Shown piece after piece: positions 21,797-31,800 of a stretch of 64,000 nt of DNA (position 1 is the first letter of the stretch; the number at the start of each line of letters is the position of its first letter). Below the pieces are notes generated by a model. It saw nothing but the letters and a program-made list of their open reading frames with translations. It was not told the DNA's origin and made no database searches. Position numbers and translations under genes: made by a program. This DNA comes from Schizochytrium sp. CCTCC M209059 (Eukaryota > Sar > Bigyra > Thraustochytrida > Thraustochytriidae), in contig KN805398.1 of assembly GCA_000818945.1 (NCBI GenBank), positions 387,260-451,259 on the forward strand. Direction: 5' to 3'.

Positions 21797-23141
21797 CTAT
21801 ACAAGAGGGTAGTACGTAGAGTCGTCAGTTCGCTCGGTGACGAAGATCTTGTCTTTGTCTAGTAAAGCGAAAATTTCGCCAAAATTGGTTTGCCCATCCG
21901 CCCGATCCGAGTCATTGCGCACGGGACCCAAAGTGCTCGCGAGCTGCCAGTCAGAGCCTGCGTCGCGGGTGTAAACGGCGACGACCCCTTGCTTGGAATT
22001 GTAATTGTTATAGGCTGCGAACATGGTTGCACTGCGCCCCGTGGCGTGCATCGTGACTCTGGTCGTGTAGAATGCGATGTCTTCTCCCGTGCGATCGACG
22101 GTCCCGGGGACCATCGACCACTCGCCCACGTCGCTACGCACGTACGTTAGGGCCTTGTATCCCGTCGTGATCACAACGTACGGTCAATCGGTGATCAACG
22201 TGGGCAGTACGGAGCGCTCTGCCTCCAGCATGAAAACATGGCTGTCCACGGCCGCATATTCGCCGCCAGAGCGCTCGAAGCGGTGAAGAACAAACTCGTT
22301 TGCGTCATCGCCAGCTGGTACGACTGTGCCGTCGTCAGTCGGGTCTCGAAACCCGTAGATGAAGAGCGAGTCGTCCCCGGTGAGGGCAATGCCTTGGCCG
22401 AAATAAGAATTGAATCGCGGGCCGCCCGGGGAGATGAGCCGCTGCGAGAACTCCCAGAGCCCCGTAGCTTCAGAAAGCTCGAAGATTTGCACGTTGCCGC
22501 CGCGCTTGTAACCTTCGCAGACATATGCCTTGAGATTGCTGAGAGAACTACCACTTCGCGCAGACGCATTACTTCTGGCGCATCTGCACTTGTTGCCGCC
22601 GTCGTAGGAAAAGTAGAAGCTCTTGTATTCACCGCTACACACCATGCTGTTGTACTCGGGGGTGTCGCTATACGTACCCGTACATCCACACGCGTCCGCA
22701 AGCACCGAAGCTCGTTGCAGTCGCGGTCGCAGCTAAGCTGAAATGCACGCCTTCCAACAGACCGCAGCCCGATTTGTTCGTCTCGTCAATGGGACCAGCG
22801 CTGCCGCCGCTGTTTGACACCACGAACGTCCCTCCGCGCATATCAATTTTGTTCCCGAATTGCGTGGCATGCGGAGCTGGGTCGTGCGGTGCCAGTCGTT
22901 GGTGCAACGCGAACGTGTTGTCGATATCGTTCCACTTGAAAACATCGACCGACCCATGCGGGTAAGAATCCCCGCCGTAGCTTTGCACGAACAGCCAGTC
23001 GGCCGAGGCATGCATGCCCGAACCCCCCAATCGATGGTTTTCCTCCAAACCCAGCATCACGTGCGTGTCATTGGTCCATTCCAAGGCGGCCACGCCGTGC
23101 GCCAGCAAGGCCGTGGTCATGAAAAGCAATGCCTCGCGCAT
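21797..23141 (-). pseudogene. Secreted FG-GAP (integrin-type beta-propeller-like) protein gene, broken by a frameshift and an in-frame TGA
   Basis: The first part (23141 downward) begins with a clear signal peptide (MREALLFMTTALLAHGVAA). Repeats follow that pair VDVFKW-type strands with FG-x-x-I/V segments: QFGNKIDMRGGTFVVSNSG, YFGQGIALTGDDSLFIYG and NFGEIFALLDKDKIFVTE. This is the pattern of FG-GAP repeats in secreted protist beta-propeller proteins. A Cys-rich patch (CRCARSNASARSG) lies in the middle. The reading frame shifts once near 22700-22740, and in the new frame a TGA (22184-22186) interrupts otherwise continuous coding to the final stop at 21797. A 57-base GT-AG intron could just remove the TGA (exon resuming at GCC CTA), but its pyrimidine tract is poor. 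Decay or sequencing error is more likely. Confidence 0.65.
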
Positions 23142-23297
23142 GGTTCGTGCCTCCTTGCGCGGGTCTATCTATGCTTTTGCTTATCAACTTATAATCTATC
23201 ATTATGCGAGTCCCCCAGGGCCAGTTGGAAGAACCGAACGTCGTTTACCTAACGATGAAAAAGAGCTAAAGGGGAGAAAACGAGATTTCGAGTTTAC

Positions 23298-23390
23298 AAA
23301 GTCGCCCGCATGCACGAGTACGTCGCCATGGGGAAGGTTGCGCAGTTGGTCATGCTGACAATGCGAGTCGGAGAGAAGTACGAGGCGCAT
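23298..23390 (-). pseudogene. Orphan first exon of a calcineurin-like metallophosphoesterase
   Basis: From the ATG at 23390 the frame reads MRLVLLSDSHCQHDQ and then GDVLVHAGDF, the first two metal-binding motifs (D-x-H and GD-x) of the metallophosphoesterase fold, with the spacing of the short UPF0046/MPPED-type proteins. A donor-like GTAAAC follows immediately at 23297. The expected next motif (GNHE/GNHD) is absent from the roughly 150 bases before the signal peptide of the next gene on this strand. This is therefore a truncated gene copy or exon remnant. Function, if any, is unknown. Confidence 0.6.
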
Positions 23391-23507
23391 GGTGGGTGGG
23401 TTGCGGGTTTGCATTCGGCAAATCGCGCGACCGTTGGTGGTTATAATATTAAAACAAACAGAGTACATGAATTTGAAAGAAAATAAATAAACAGAAAGAG
23501 AGCCACG

Positions 23508-25319
23508 TCAGGTTGTGCGGCGACCCCTCGTCTCGGAGCAAGAAAAGACGGCCTCGAACGCGGCAAGGTCCTTTTGCAAGTCTCGATGAGAAGCATTTGT
23601 TTTTGCCTGGGCAAAGTCAATGATGCGAATGGCGCCGGCGGCGTCCATGACAAAGTTGCGCAGCAGCACGTCGCGATGCGCTACACCGACCGCGTGCACC
23701 GCTGTAAGTGCAGCCAAGGCCTTGGTCCGAATGTCGTCGTTCAGGAGACTCGCATTGAGCGACTCGCCAGCATAGGTGGTGGCGACGATGAGGTCGTTGA
23801 AAATGTGGCGTCCGCCGTAGAGATACCAGGGTACGTGCGTGCCCCAAAGAGAGCGCAGCTGGGTGTATACATCCATCTCGTTCCAAAAGGCGAACTCGGC
23901 TTCGCGATTCACGTCGGTGGACTTTGAAGGAGTCATGACCTTGACGACAGTGTCGACTCCGCCCGTGTCCACGCGGATAGAGAATCCATACTGGCCTTCG
24001 GGGAACTGCTTGATAACGTCGAGGAGACCGCCAGCGTAGGGAAAGTGGAGGTCGCTCTTGAGCGGTAGCAGCTGGCGCAGTTCTTCCCGTTGCTCGTTCG
24101 ACGCGTTGTTGACCATGTTGCGAGGCAAAGCGGTGCCACGCCGCCCTGTGCTGGACGTCGCTCCGGAGCCATCGCCATAGCCAAAGCGCTCGTAGATTTG
24201 AGTCCACTCGTAGGACCCGAGGCGAATGTTCATCTGGCAAATGGCCCGCAAATGGGCCTCGTCGAGGGCTAGGCGCGCCTGGTCAGTCGCGCTATGATGC
24301 AACATGCATGTGTAGGCGTATCGCGTGGACTCATCGCCAGCTCCCGCGGCGTGGAACGCGCGCGAAACGTAGAGGACGTTTTCTGGGTCGAGTTTGAAAA
24401 ACCAGGTCTTGTCGGTGGTGGAGAGGACGCCGTACTTGCAGAAAGAGCGTAGCATGTAAACGTAAATTTGAATGATTGGGTAACGGAAACGCACAGAGCT
24501 TTCGCGGTCGGCGAAGCTCCCGCCCAGTTCCCAGTATTCGGTCAGGTCCTCGCAGGCCAATTCCCAGGCCCCATTCACCGTTTCTTTGGCCTCATCGAGG
24601 GACGCATTCGTTCCTTGCATCCAAGTTTGAGCCATCTGGGTGAGATCATCTTGAGTGAGGCCGTAGGGGAATTTCGCGGGCGACTTGTGCTCATGCACGA
24701 GGAAGCGCGCCCTGAAAGGGACATTCGGATCGGCGATACCAAAACGAATCCGCTCATTTGCATCTTGCGCCTTTATCGTCCATGTCAGGTCCACGCGGTG
24801 TCCGACGGCCGGCGCCTCGGGTTCTTTGTCGATGTCTAGAGGAGTCCATGAATTCGGTGACGTCGTGGCGTCATCTGAAATCACGTTTTCAAAGACCGGA
24901 TATATGAACGTGTCATTGAGGCGAATAAATGCGACTTTCTCAGAAAGCGTTCGTACAGACTGGGTTGATGTCGCGAAAGGAATTGGCGATACCGGGACGT
25001 CGCCGAAGCCGACTGCCTGGCCGAAGGAGTTCCACCCAACTTCGTCCTCAAAATCTTGCCAGGCGAGCACGTTAGCAGGCAGTAAGTCGAGGCGAGCTTG
25101 AACGCCGCTCTGGGGCGCGAGGCCTCCGCGGCTCCGCGATGAGTACAGCGAGTTTCTTGCGTCGCCACTTGGGAGTGGCTGGTCGCCAAAGAAATCAGGC
25201 GACGCTTGCTCGATCAGTTGCATCCACGCGGCTCTCTCCGCGCCATATTTGTCGACCATTGCGGCGTCTAGCATCGGCGTGTCGAGGAGGACCTCGGCGA
25301 ACGGTCGCGTGGCCGCCAT
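23508..25319 (-). CDS. PD-(D/E)XK nuclease-like plus protein-kinase-like fusion (Crinkler/RHS effector type)
   Basis: Single-exon gene, 603 residues. The middle region has the restriction-endonuclease-fold pattern: an Asp in HRVDLTW (about residue 190), then E-x-K in FLVHEHKSP about 25 residues on. QIYVYMLRSFCKYGVLSTT and TWFFKLD follow, a stretch typical of the nuclease half of these fusions. From about residue 430 comes a kinase-like domain: Lys in DTVVKVMTPS, Glu in REAEFAFWNE, the catalytic loop HRDVLLRNF and the metal motif IIDFAQA (DFA in place of DFG). This order is known in Crinkler-RHS-type proteins of fungi, oomycetes and other protists, which are linked to host-directed or inter-element conflict. 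I see no N-terminal LFLAK-type secretion header and no signal peptide. Substrate and target are not predictable. Confidence 0.75.
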   Translation of the reverse strand: MAATRPFAEVLLDTPMLDAAMVDKYGAERAAWMQLIEQASPDFFGDQPLPSGDARNSLYSSRSRGGLAPQSGVQARLDLLPANVLAWQDFEDEVGWNSFGQAVGFGDVPVSPIPFATSTQSVRTLSEKVAFIRLNDTFIYPVFENVISDDATTSPNSWTPLDIDKEPEAPAVGHRVDLTWTIKAQDANERIRFGIADPNVPFRARFLVHEHKSPAKFPYGLTQDDLTQMAQTWMQGTNASLDEAKETVNGAWELACEDLTEYWELGGSFADRESSVRFRYPIIQIYVYMLRSFCKYGVLSTTDKTWFFKLDPENVLYVSRAFHAAGAGDESTRYAYTCMLHHSATDQARLALDEAHLRAICQMNIRLGSYEWTQIYERFGYGDGSGATSSTGRRGTALPRNMVNNASNEQREELRQLLPLKSDLHFPYAGGLLDVIKQFPEGQYGFSIRVDTGGVDTVVKVMTPSKSTDVNREAEFAFWNEMDVYTQLRSLWGTHVPWYLYGGRHIFNDLIVATTYAGESLNASLLNDDIRTKALAALTAVHAVGVAHRDVLLRNFVMDAAGAIRIIDFAQAKTNASHRDLQKDLAAFEAVFSCSETRGRRTT

Positions 25320-25556
25320 CCTGCCCTCGTTCGCGCGCGCGCGTGCGTGCGTGCCTTTCCTCGTCTGTCTGCAGAAAATTCACTCGCTCGACTAGGTTAG
25401 AGTTACCTAGGTTGAGGTAAACTGGCCTATGCAGTTAGGTTAAGACGCCGCGCACACACCTATGCGTTACGGTTAAGCTGGGACTCGCGTTGAGCCCCGT
25501 TTTACTGCGCGCCAGAGCTCAAAGCAAACCTTTAACGTAGCACCAGAACAATTGCG
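25320..25556. promoter_or_regulatory. Divergent promoter with repeated TAGGTT-like motifs
   Basis: The stretch 25394-25470 carries several TTAGGTTA, CCTAGGTT and GTTAGGTTAAG elements plus a TTACGGTTAAG, between two divergent genes. They could be binding sites or telomere-like remnants. No core promoter is certain. Confidence 0.35.
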
Positions 25557-25913
25557 ATGGCGCGCCCGAAGGCCAGGACCGCCGTCGCAGGCAAATCAAA
25601 AGGCAGCAAGGTACAAACAGCTCGACGCCGCATGAGAAAGCCCGGGCCTACGCGGCGTCGCACGAGGCGTGTCACCAAACCGAGGACCCAAGCTACCAAG
25701 AGGGCAGTGAGTTCGAATGCGAACAGGCGCCGTGTCCTTGTACGTGAGAAGCCGCCTCCCCCTCCCGGACATCGCGACAGTATCGACGAATGTGCTTCCT
25801 ATGGTGGCGCTAGCTCAGGCACAGATTTGGAGGACTTTGAGGCCATGTTGGAATACGCAGAGAATAATGAGTGCGATGTCGACCATTATTCTGCCTTTTT
25901 ACAAGAGCAATGA
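25557..25913 (+). CDS. Small basic/acidic hypothetical protein
   Basis: 118 residues starting at an ATG in good context (GCGATGGCG). The first 65 residues are extremely Arg/Lys-rich with RRR and KR clusters, like a nuclear-localisation or nucleic-acid-binding tail. A short PPPPPG stretch follows, then an acidic C-terminus (DLEDFEAMLEYAENNECDVDHY). I do not recognise a family. The charge split suggests a chromatin- or RNA-associated small protein, but this is inference from composition. It lies opposite the nuclease-kinase gene and just before the 49-base minisatellite. Confidence 0.5.
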   Translation: MARPKARTAVAGKSKGSKVQTARRRMRKPGPTRRRTRRVTKPRTQATKRAVSSNANRRRVLVREKPPPPPGHRDSIDECASYGGASSGTDLEDFEAMLEYAENNECDVDHYSAFLQEQ

Positions 25914-26029
25914 CAAGGATGGGTAATTCTAAGCAGTAAATAGCTCCGCATCTCCATTTGCCCTGTTTGCTGGTTGCGCATTCGATTGACCGACGCGGAG
26001 AAAGAGAGAAGGAGAGGGGCTACTTGATA

Positions 26030-26740
26030 ACAGTAGGAAAAGGGCGTTGCACTTCCAAGCTCTTACGTGGTCAACGGATGGAGCGGAGATGGGCAACGCA
26101 CTTCCCAAAACTAGTATCAACCAAGAATGGTACGGAGAACGGCCATGCACTTCCCATTACTTGCATTGGCTGAGAATGGCGCAAAAAGGAAAACTGCACT
26201 TCTACACCATGACGTCAACTATAAATAGCTCGGAGAGTGGCTGTGCACTTCTATTTACTCATGTAAGACAAGGAAGAACACAGAGAGGAATAAAGCACTT
26301 CCACACACTGCCGCGAACCAAAGATGATGCAGAGAGGAGAGCTGCGCTTCTCTACACTTACGCGATGCAAGAATGGCGCGGACTGATTGTTAGATCCACC
26401 TCCTATCAGTCACGCGATGCGAGGGTGGCGCAGGGTGGCGGCGGCCTCTTCCCATCCGTCAGTTATGCGATGCAGGGGTGGCGCAGAGCGGTGGTAGCTG
26501 CAAGGATGGCGCAGAGAGGAATGTTGCACTTCTGATCTTTAGTGTGCTGCAAAAATGAAGCAGAGAGGAGGGTTGCATTTATGAGCATTAGTGTGCTGCA
26601 AAGATGGGGCAAAAAGGAGTGTTGCACTTCCGAACACCAATGTGCTACAAAGATGGGGCAGAGACGAGTGGTGCACTTCTGAGCACTAAGATGATACAAA
26701 GATGGGGCAGAGAGGAGTGTTGCACTTTTGAGCTTTAGCA
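26030..26740 (+). repeat. Degenerate minisatellite with an exact 49-base period, about 14 units
   Basis: The core GCACTTC (or a variant) occurs at 26049, 26098, 26147, 26196, 26245, 26295 and 26344, with weaker copies at about 26393 and 26443, then at 26526, 26575, 26624, 26673 and 26722. Steps are 49 bases except for one 50 and one truncated interval. Each unit also carries a GATGG-GC-AGAGAGGA block about 15 bases before the core. Divergence is greatest at the left and in the middle; the last five units are the most alike. The period is not a multiple of three, so the array is not coding. Confidence 0.85.
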
Positions 26741-27379
26741 ACAAAACGGCGACACGAGGTGAGACCGCAGAGCAAGCAACCTGAGCAAGCGAGCGAACCA
26801 AGCAACCTGAACAAGCGAGGGATCAAGCAAACATTGAGAAGAAACAACTTGAGAGTAACCAACCGCATGCAAGCAACATCAAAACAAAGCAGCCGAGCAA
26901 TCAAGCAAAGAAACCAGCAAGCAAGCTGGGCCGATTCTTCGTGGCCAAATAAGACCGACTTGTTGCAAGCACCAAAGCAAGCAAGTCTTGAACATGTGCT
27001 CGAAGACCTCTGGATAACATGAGACTAATTCCAGCGAAAGCCGCGAGGACCAGAGTAAACAGAAACTGGGCTCGACAAGCGATCTTGGATTTGGATCATT
27101 TAACAAATAATAAATTGCCCAACACGAGCGATACACCACTTTTTTGATCTTCTCGAAAGTTGCTGAAGAATACGCTATTTGCAAAAACCAAAGAGGCTGA
27201 TATCCGGTTTGTGTGAAATCCCTGAAAAACCTCGGTTTTGGCTATTTCTAAGCGAGTACAACCGTGTCATGCCGAAGACTGCGATGGGAGTGGCTTAAAT
27301 TCTTTTTGGATCATTTACAAGTAATAAATTATGCAACACGAGCGAACACGAGACTGATTTCTGAGCACGTACAGCCGTG
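26741..27379. other. Low-complexity and partly duplicated 3' flank of the snapin-like gene
   Basis: 26755-26960 is rich in AAGCAACC/AGCAAG-type degenerate repeats. From about 27090 the sequence contains diverged tandem copies of the 3' end of the snapin-like gene (described separately). No gene seen. Confidence 0.5.
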
Positions 27380-27404
27380 TCATGACGAGGACTGCGATTG
27401 GAGT
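27245..27404. repeat. Tandem duplication (113-base offset) covering the 3' end of the snapin-like gene
   Basis: TTTCT-AGC-GTACA-CCGTGTCATG at 27245 recurs at 27358, and the similarity continues through the antisense of the snapin-like stop codon (27380) into its last codons. A further related block beginning GGATCATT is found at 27093 and 27308, each followed by AATAATAAATT or GTAATAAATT and ACACGAGCG. The downstream copies are decayed. Confidence 0.75.
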
Positions 27405-27906
27405 TGTACCGTCACAGAGAGAAGACGGCGTTGTACTATGCGAAGCCGGTCGTTCAAGCTGGCGAGACGCGTCCGTGTCTCTCTCAACTTTTCTGCGCGA
27501 GCCTCGAGACTCGGCGCAAGCGGCGAGTCTTCCGAAGCAAAGCCCTGTAACATTCGATCTACCTCACGGATCTTGGCAAGCAGAGCCTCCTGGCTAGCCG
27601 CAACTGCATACGCTTGCTTGTCACATGCCTCGACCATCGGAAGAAATTGCTTCACCATGCCCTGCGCAAGTCAATCATTTTCGTCAATTTCAGAATGCAC
27701 GTCGCGAGTGTTTGACAATTCTCACCTACCGTCACAAAGTCGTGCTCTAGCTCGCCTGCTTTTCGCGCGCTTTCCTCCTGAGAAGCTTCTGCATCGCTGT
27801 CAACGTTCTTTGTCGAGTTGCTTTCACTTTTGTAAGCCTTTACCTCTTCATCGCGGCAACGAGTCTCGTTATCATCGACACTCTTGCTAGCGCTTTCCGA
27901 TTCCAT
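27380..27906 (-). CDS. Snapin-like BLOC-1/BORC subunit (two exons)
   Basis: Exon 1 is 27906-27730, donor GTAGGT. The acceptor is GCAG, and exon 2 is 27661-27380. The 68-base intron joins in phase 0. The ATG at 27906 has good context (ACGATGG). The product is about 152 residues. An acidic Ser/Glu/Lys-rich N-terminus leads to a helical region (MVKQFLPMVEACDK, then AVAASQEALLAKI, LRETRTRLASLNDRL, VQRRL). By eye this region aligns along its length with snapin, including the FL-P-V start, the SQ-x-x-L-x-x-I helix, and the R-R-V-x-x-x-N-x-x-L-x-x-x-Q-x-R-L helix. Snapin is a coiled-coil subunit of BLOC-1 and BORC, which act in endosome/lysosome biogenesis and positioning. Coiled coils align easily, so the identity is likely but not certain. 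A shifted GTGAGA donor four bases on would break the frame. Confidence 0.6.
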
Positions 27907-28867
27907 CGTCGTGAGCAAGCTGTCGGGTCTGCCTCACAGGCTGTCTGCCTACGCGTCCCCGCGCCTCCGCGTCTGCACGCACGCAAACAAGCACGCTCTT
28001 GGCCAAGCCGAATCTTTCTGCTCGAGCTGACTTTCCGCACAGATAAGAGTTTACGCGGCGGCGCCACCTCCACACAGGCAGGATTCCTGCTCTCCTTCCT
28101 GAACGCGTTTGGCGTCGTAGCGCCTGCCGCGCGCCAGCCGCGCCTTGAGCGCTGCTGCTGCTGCTGCAGCTGCTGCTGCTGCTACTGCTGTTGTGTCAAT
28201 TGAATTTGCTCCGGAAGTTGAAGTTCTCTCTTTTCTTTCTTTTTGCGTCGTGCGAGGCAAGGCAATCTAGCCGAAAATCTGCAATCGTAGTCGCAACGCG
28301 GATGCAGCATCGTTGCGCTGCGCAGAGGGACACCGCGATTGCTCGCTCGCTCGCTGACGGAATCTTAGCAGCAAAAGTAGCACAACAGTAGAGCGGCAGC
28401 ACAAGGTCAATCGTCAGTCAGACAGACCCGGTCCATCGGGTAAATCGGTAAAAATTTTCGGGAAAGGGCCCTAGGTGGACAGGACTGGAATTGAGGAATC
28501 TCCGGAATCCTCCGAGCCTTGCACAAGCAGGCAAGAGATCTCCAGTGGGATCGCGATGCAACCGCCAGAGTTTTGGGAGCTGCGGCAGCAGAGCTAGAAC
28601 AGCAACGACCGCGGACTCGGGCGGCGTGCACGGGGCGGGCGAGCGGCCGAGACCATCGCAAGGCGCAGCGCGCGCACATCGTGTTGTAACGTCAAACAGC
28701 TCGGCCCACCCGAGCGAGTATACGACCTTCGAGCCCTTCGAGGACGCACGGAACGCCCAAACAGCAATCTCAGGGTCTTGGACCGCGGCAAACTGCCGCC
28801 ATAGACCAAGCAAACCGTCGCGTAACACCACCACCGCCACCACAAACACGACAGGGATACAAGGAAG
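27907..28867. promoter_or_regulatory. Divergent region between snapin-like and SMC2 genes
   Basis: About 960 bases. A CTG/CAG-rich run lies at about 28150-28193 (CTGCTGCTG...), pyrimidine-rich sequence at 28225-28245, and a GC-rich stretch before the SMC2 ATG. Open frames here lack ATG starts and recognisable motifs. No RNA gene recognised. Confidence 0.4.
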
Positions 28868-31800
28868 ATGTTCATCAAGGAGATCATCGTCGATGGATTC
28901 AAGTCGTACGCAAATCGCACCGTTGTACCGGACTTTGATCCGCAGTTCAATGCCATCACCGGTCTGAACGGCAGCGGCAAGTCAAACATCCTGGACTCCA
29001 TTTGCTTCGTGCTTGGCATCACCCAACTGAGCCAGGTCCGCGTTGCAAACCTTCAGGGCCTTGTGTACAAGCAGGGCCAATCGGGTGTCACCAAAGCAAG
29101 TGTCTCCATCGTCTTCAACAATGCTGACCGGGAGCGCGCCCCCGTCGGGTACGAGAATGACAACGAAATCACGGTCACCCGTCAGGTTGTCATCGGAGGC
29201 CGCAACAAATATCTCATCAACGGTCGCAGCGTGCAGGCCAAAGAAGTCCAGAACCTCTTTCATTCCGTGCAGTTGAATGTCAACAATCCACATTTTCTCA
29301 TCATGCAAGGACGCATCACAAAGGTTCTCAACATGAAACCGCCCGAGATCCTCGGCATGATTGAGGAGGCTGTTGGAACGCGCATGTACGAGTCCAAGAA
29401 AGCGGATGCACAACGGAAAATGGAGCAAAAGCAGACCAAAGTCGACGAGATTGAAACCCTCCTTGCAGAGGAAATCACTCCCAAGCTTGACAAGCTTCGT
29501 AACGAAAAGCAGTCGTACCTGAAATGGGCCAGTCAGAACACCGAAATCGAGCGTCTGCAGCGCTTTTGCGTTGCCCATCGCTACTACGAGTGTGTTAAAC
29601 TCGTCACGGACGCCGATGCGCACGAGAGCACTCTCACGAATCAGATTCAGGCGCTCGAGACCGAAATGAACGATATGCGAGCCTCTCTCGAGGACATGCG
29701 CGAGAGCGAGGCCGCAATCGGAGGTGAGGCTGTAAAGAAGCTTGAGAAGCGCGTCGAAAAGCTCGCGGCTCGTGAAGACGAGGCTTCCAAGGTCCTCGTC
29801 AAGGGCACCTCGCGTTTCGAGAACGTCAAGACCAAGCAGGCCAAGCTCCAGGCCAAGCAACAGTCCATGATCGACCAGCGAGCTGCCTTCGCCGACCTAC
29901 GCGTCGCGGCGCGCACTCGCATTGATCAGGCCAAGAGGGCGCTCGAAGCCGAGGCGGCCAACTACGCTGCCGCCAAACGGACTCTCAGCAATGCGCAGCT
30001 CGCCCTGCAGGCCGCCAACGCAGGCCTCGACAACAGCGCCGTCGATGGCGAAGATGGCGACGCCCAGCAACTCACCATGGAAGAAAAGCTCGTCGGTCTG
30101 CGAAGCGCCGCCGAGGCCGCCGCAACAGAGGTCACGCAGCAAAAGATGAAGCTGGACCACGCCAAGAAAGACCTCAAGGCCGTCGCTGCCCAGGTCAAGA
30201 AGGCGAAGTCTGCCAATTCCAAGTCCCAGAATGAGCTCGAAAAGTACACGCGTGCCGTTGCGGCTCTCGAGGCAGATTTAGCCGCCATTGACTACAACCC
30301 TGAAGCCGCCGCGGACCTCGAGGCCGGTCTCGAGGCCAAGTCCAATGAACTCGTCGAGGCCAAGGACAAGGCAGAACAGCTTGCAGCCCAGCTCACGGCC
30401 TTTGACTTTGAGTACGCCAACCCTTCAGCGGACTTTGACCGCTCCAAGGTAAAGGGCACTGTGGCTAGCCTCATTGATGTCCCGGACAAGTCGCATGCCC
30501 CAGCGCTTGAGGTCGTCGCGGGAGGAAAGCTCTTCCAGGTCGTCGTGGACGCGGTGGATACTGGCAAGGCCCTTCTCGACAAGGGCAAGCTTAAGCGTCG
30601 CGTCACCATCATTCCCCTTGACAAGGTTGCCGCGAAACCAATCGCGGAGTCCAAGCTCCAGGCCGCAGGCGAGATTGCTGCCGAGCGCAACGGTACTGCA
30701 CAAAGCGCTCTGTCTCTGGTTGGCTTCGATGACGAGGTTGCGCGCGCCATGGAATACGTCTTCGGCACCACCTTGGTGTGCGACTCCCTTACCACGGCGC
30801 GGTCAGTCACCTTCGACAAGCGAGTCAGTGTCAAGAGCGTGACGCTCGACGGCGATGCCTTTGATCCCCAGGGTACCCTCTCGGGTGGATCTCGCTCTAC
30901 TCGCGGCTCTGCGCTTGCCCAACTCCAACGCTTGCGCGAGTTTCGCGCTCAGGTGGCTAGTGCAGAAAGGGAAATTGCAGATGGCAAGCGTAAACTCGCA
31001 GGCTGGACTGCCTCTGCCAAGGCATACGCCAAGGCATCCTCCAAGCTCGACCTCGCCCGCCACGAACTCGGCCTCGTCAAGGAGCGCATTGGGTCTACCC
31101 CGTTTGCACAGCTCTTGCAAAAGCAAGAGGGCCTCGAGACGACTCTCTCAACCCTCACGGAGGGCATTGCGGCTGCAGGTGAACGTCGGGAAAAGGCGCT
31201 CGCCGATGCCGCAGCCATGGAGGAGGAAATGAAAGACATGGAGGCTGCGCGCAGCAATCTCATCACAAAGGCGCAAAACGCCCTGCAGCAAGCTAAAGAT
31301 CAGTTTTCCGCCGCAGAGGGCCAGTACCAAAAAGCACAAGGTGCCGCTGATAGCGCCGAGCTCGCTCTCGAGGATCTTGACAAGGAGGAAGCCTCCATGG
31401 AGGAATCTCTTCTTGCCTCGCAGACGCAGACCTCCGATGGGCAGGAGGAGCTCGATGCTCTCGAGGCCGATGTTAATCAGCACAAGGAGGCCCATCAAGA
31501 AGCCCTCGCGGCGCTCGAGGCGTGCCGCGCAGAACTCGATGCCTGCCGCGCAGAACTTGGAAAAATTGCCAAGTCTCGGGCTAAGACTGAGGACCGCATG
31601 CAGGCCTGCGAGCTCAAGATCAAGGAGCTCGAGAGCGACAAGAAGCGCATTGACGTCAATTCGCGCGATGCGGCTCGCGAAGGGAAACATCTCAGGGCCA
31701 AGAACCCCTGGATCGCTTCCGAGGAGCAATTCTTCGGCAAGCCGCACACCGATTACGACTTTACGGCTCGCAATCCGTCGCAGGCGAAGAAACGTCTGGC

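Noticed and set aside
26030..26740. CRISPR-like array impression of the 49-base repeats
   Set aside because: Units are contiguous and diverged without conserved repeat/unique spacer alternation, and the context is a eukaryotic genome.
28418..28849. 143-residue minus-strand frame opposite the SMC2 upstream region
   Set aside because: Lacks an ATG start and overlaps plus-strand open frames; probably chance in GC-rich DNA.
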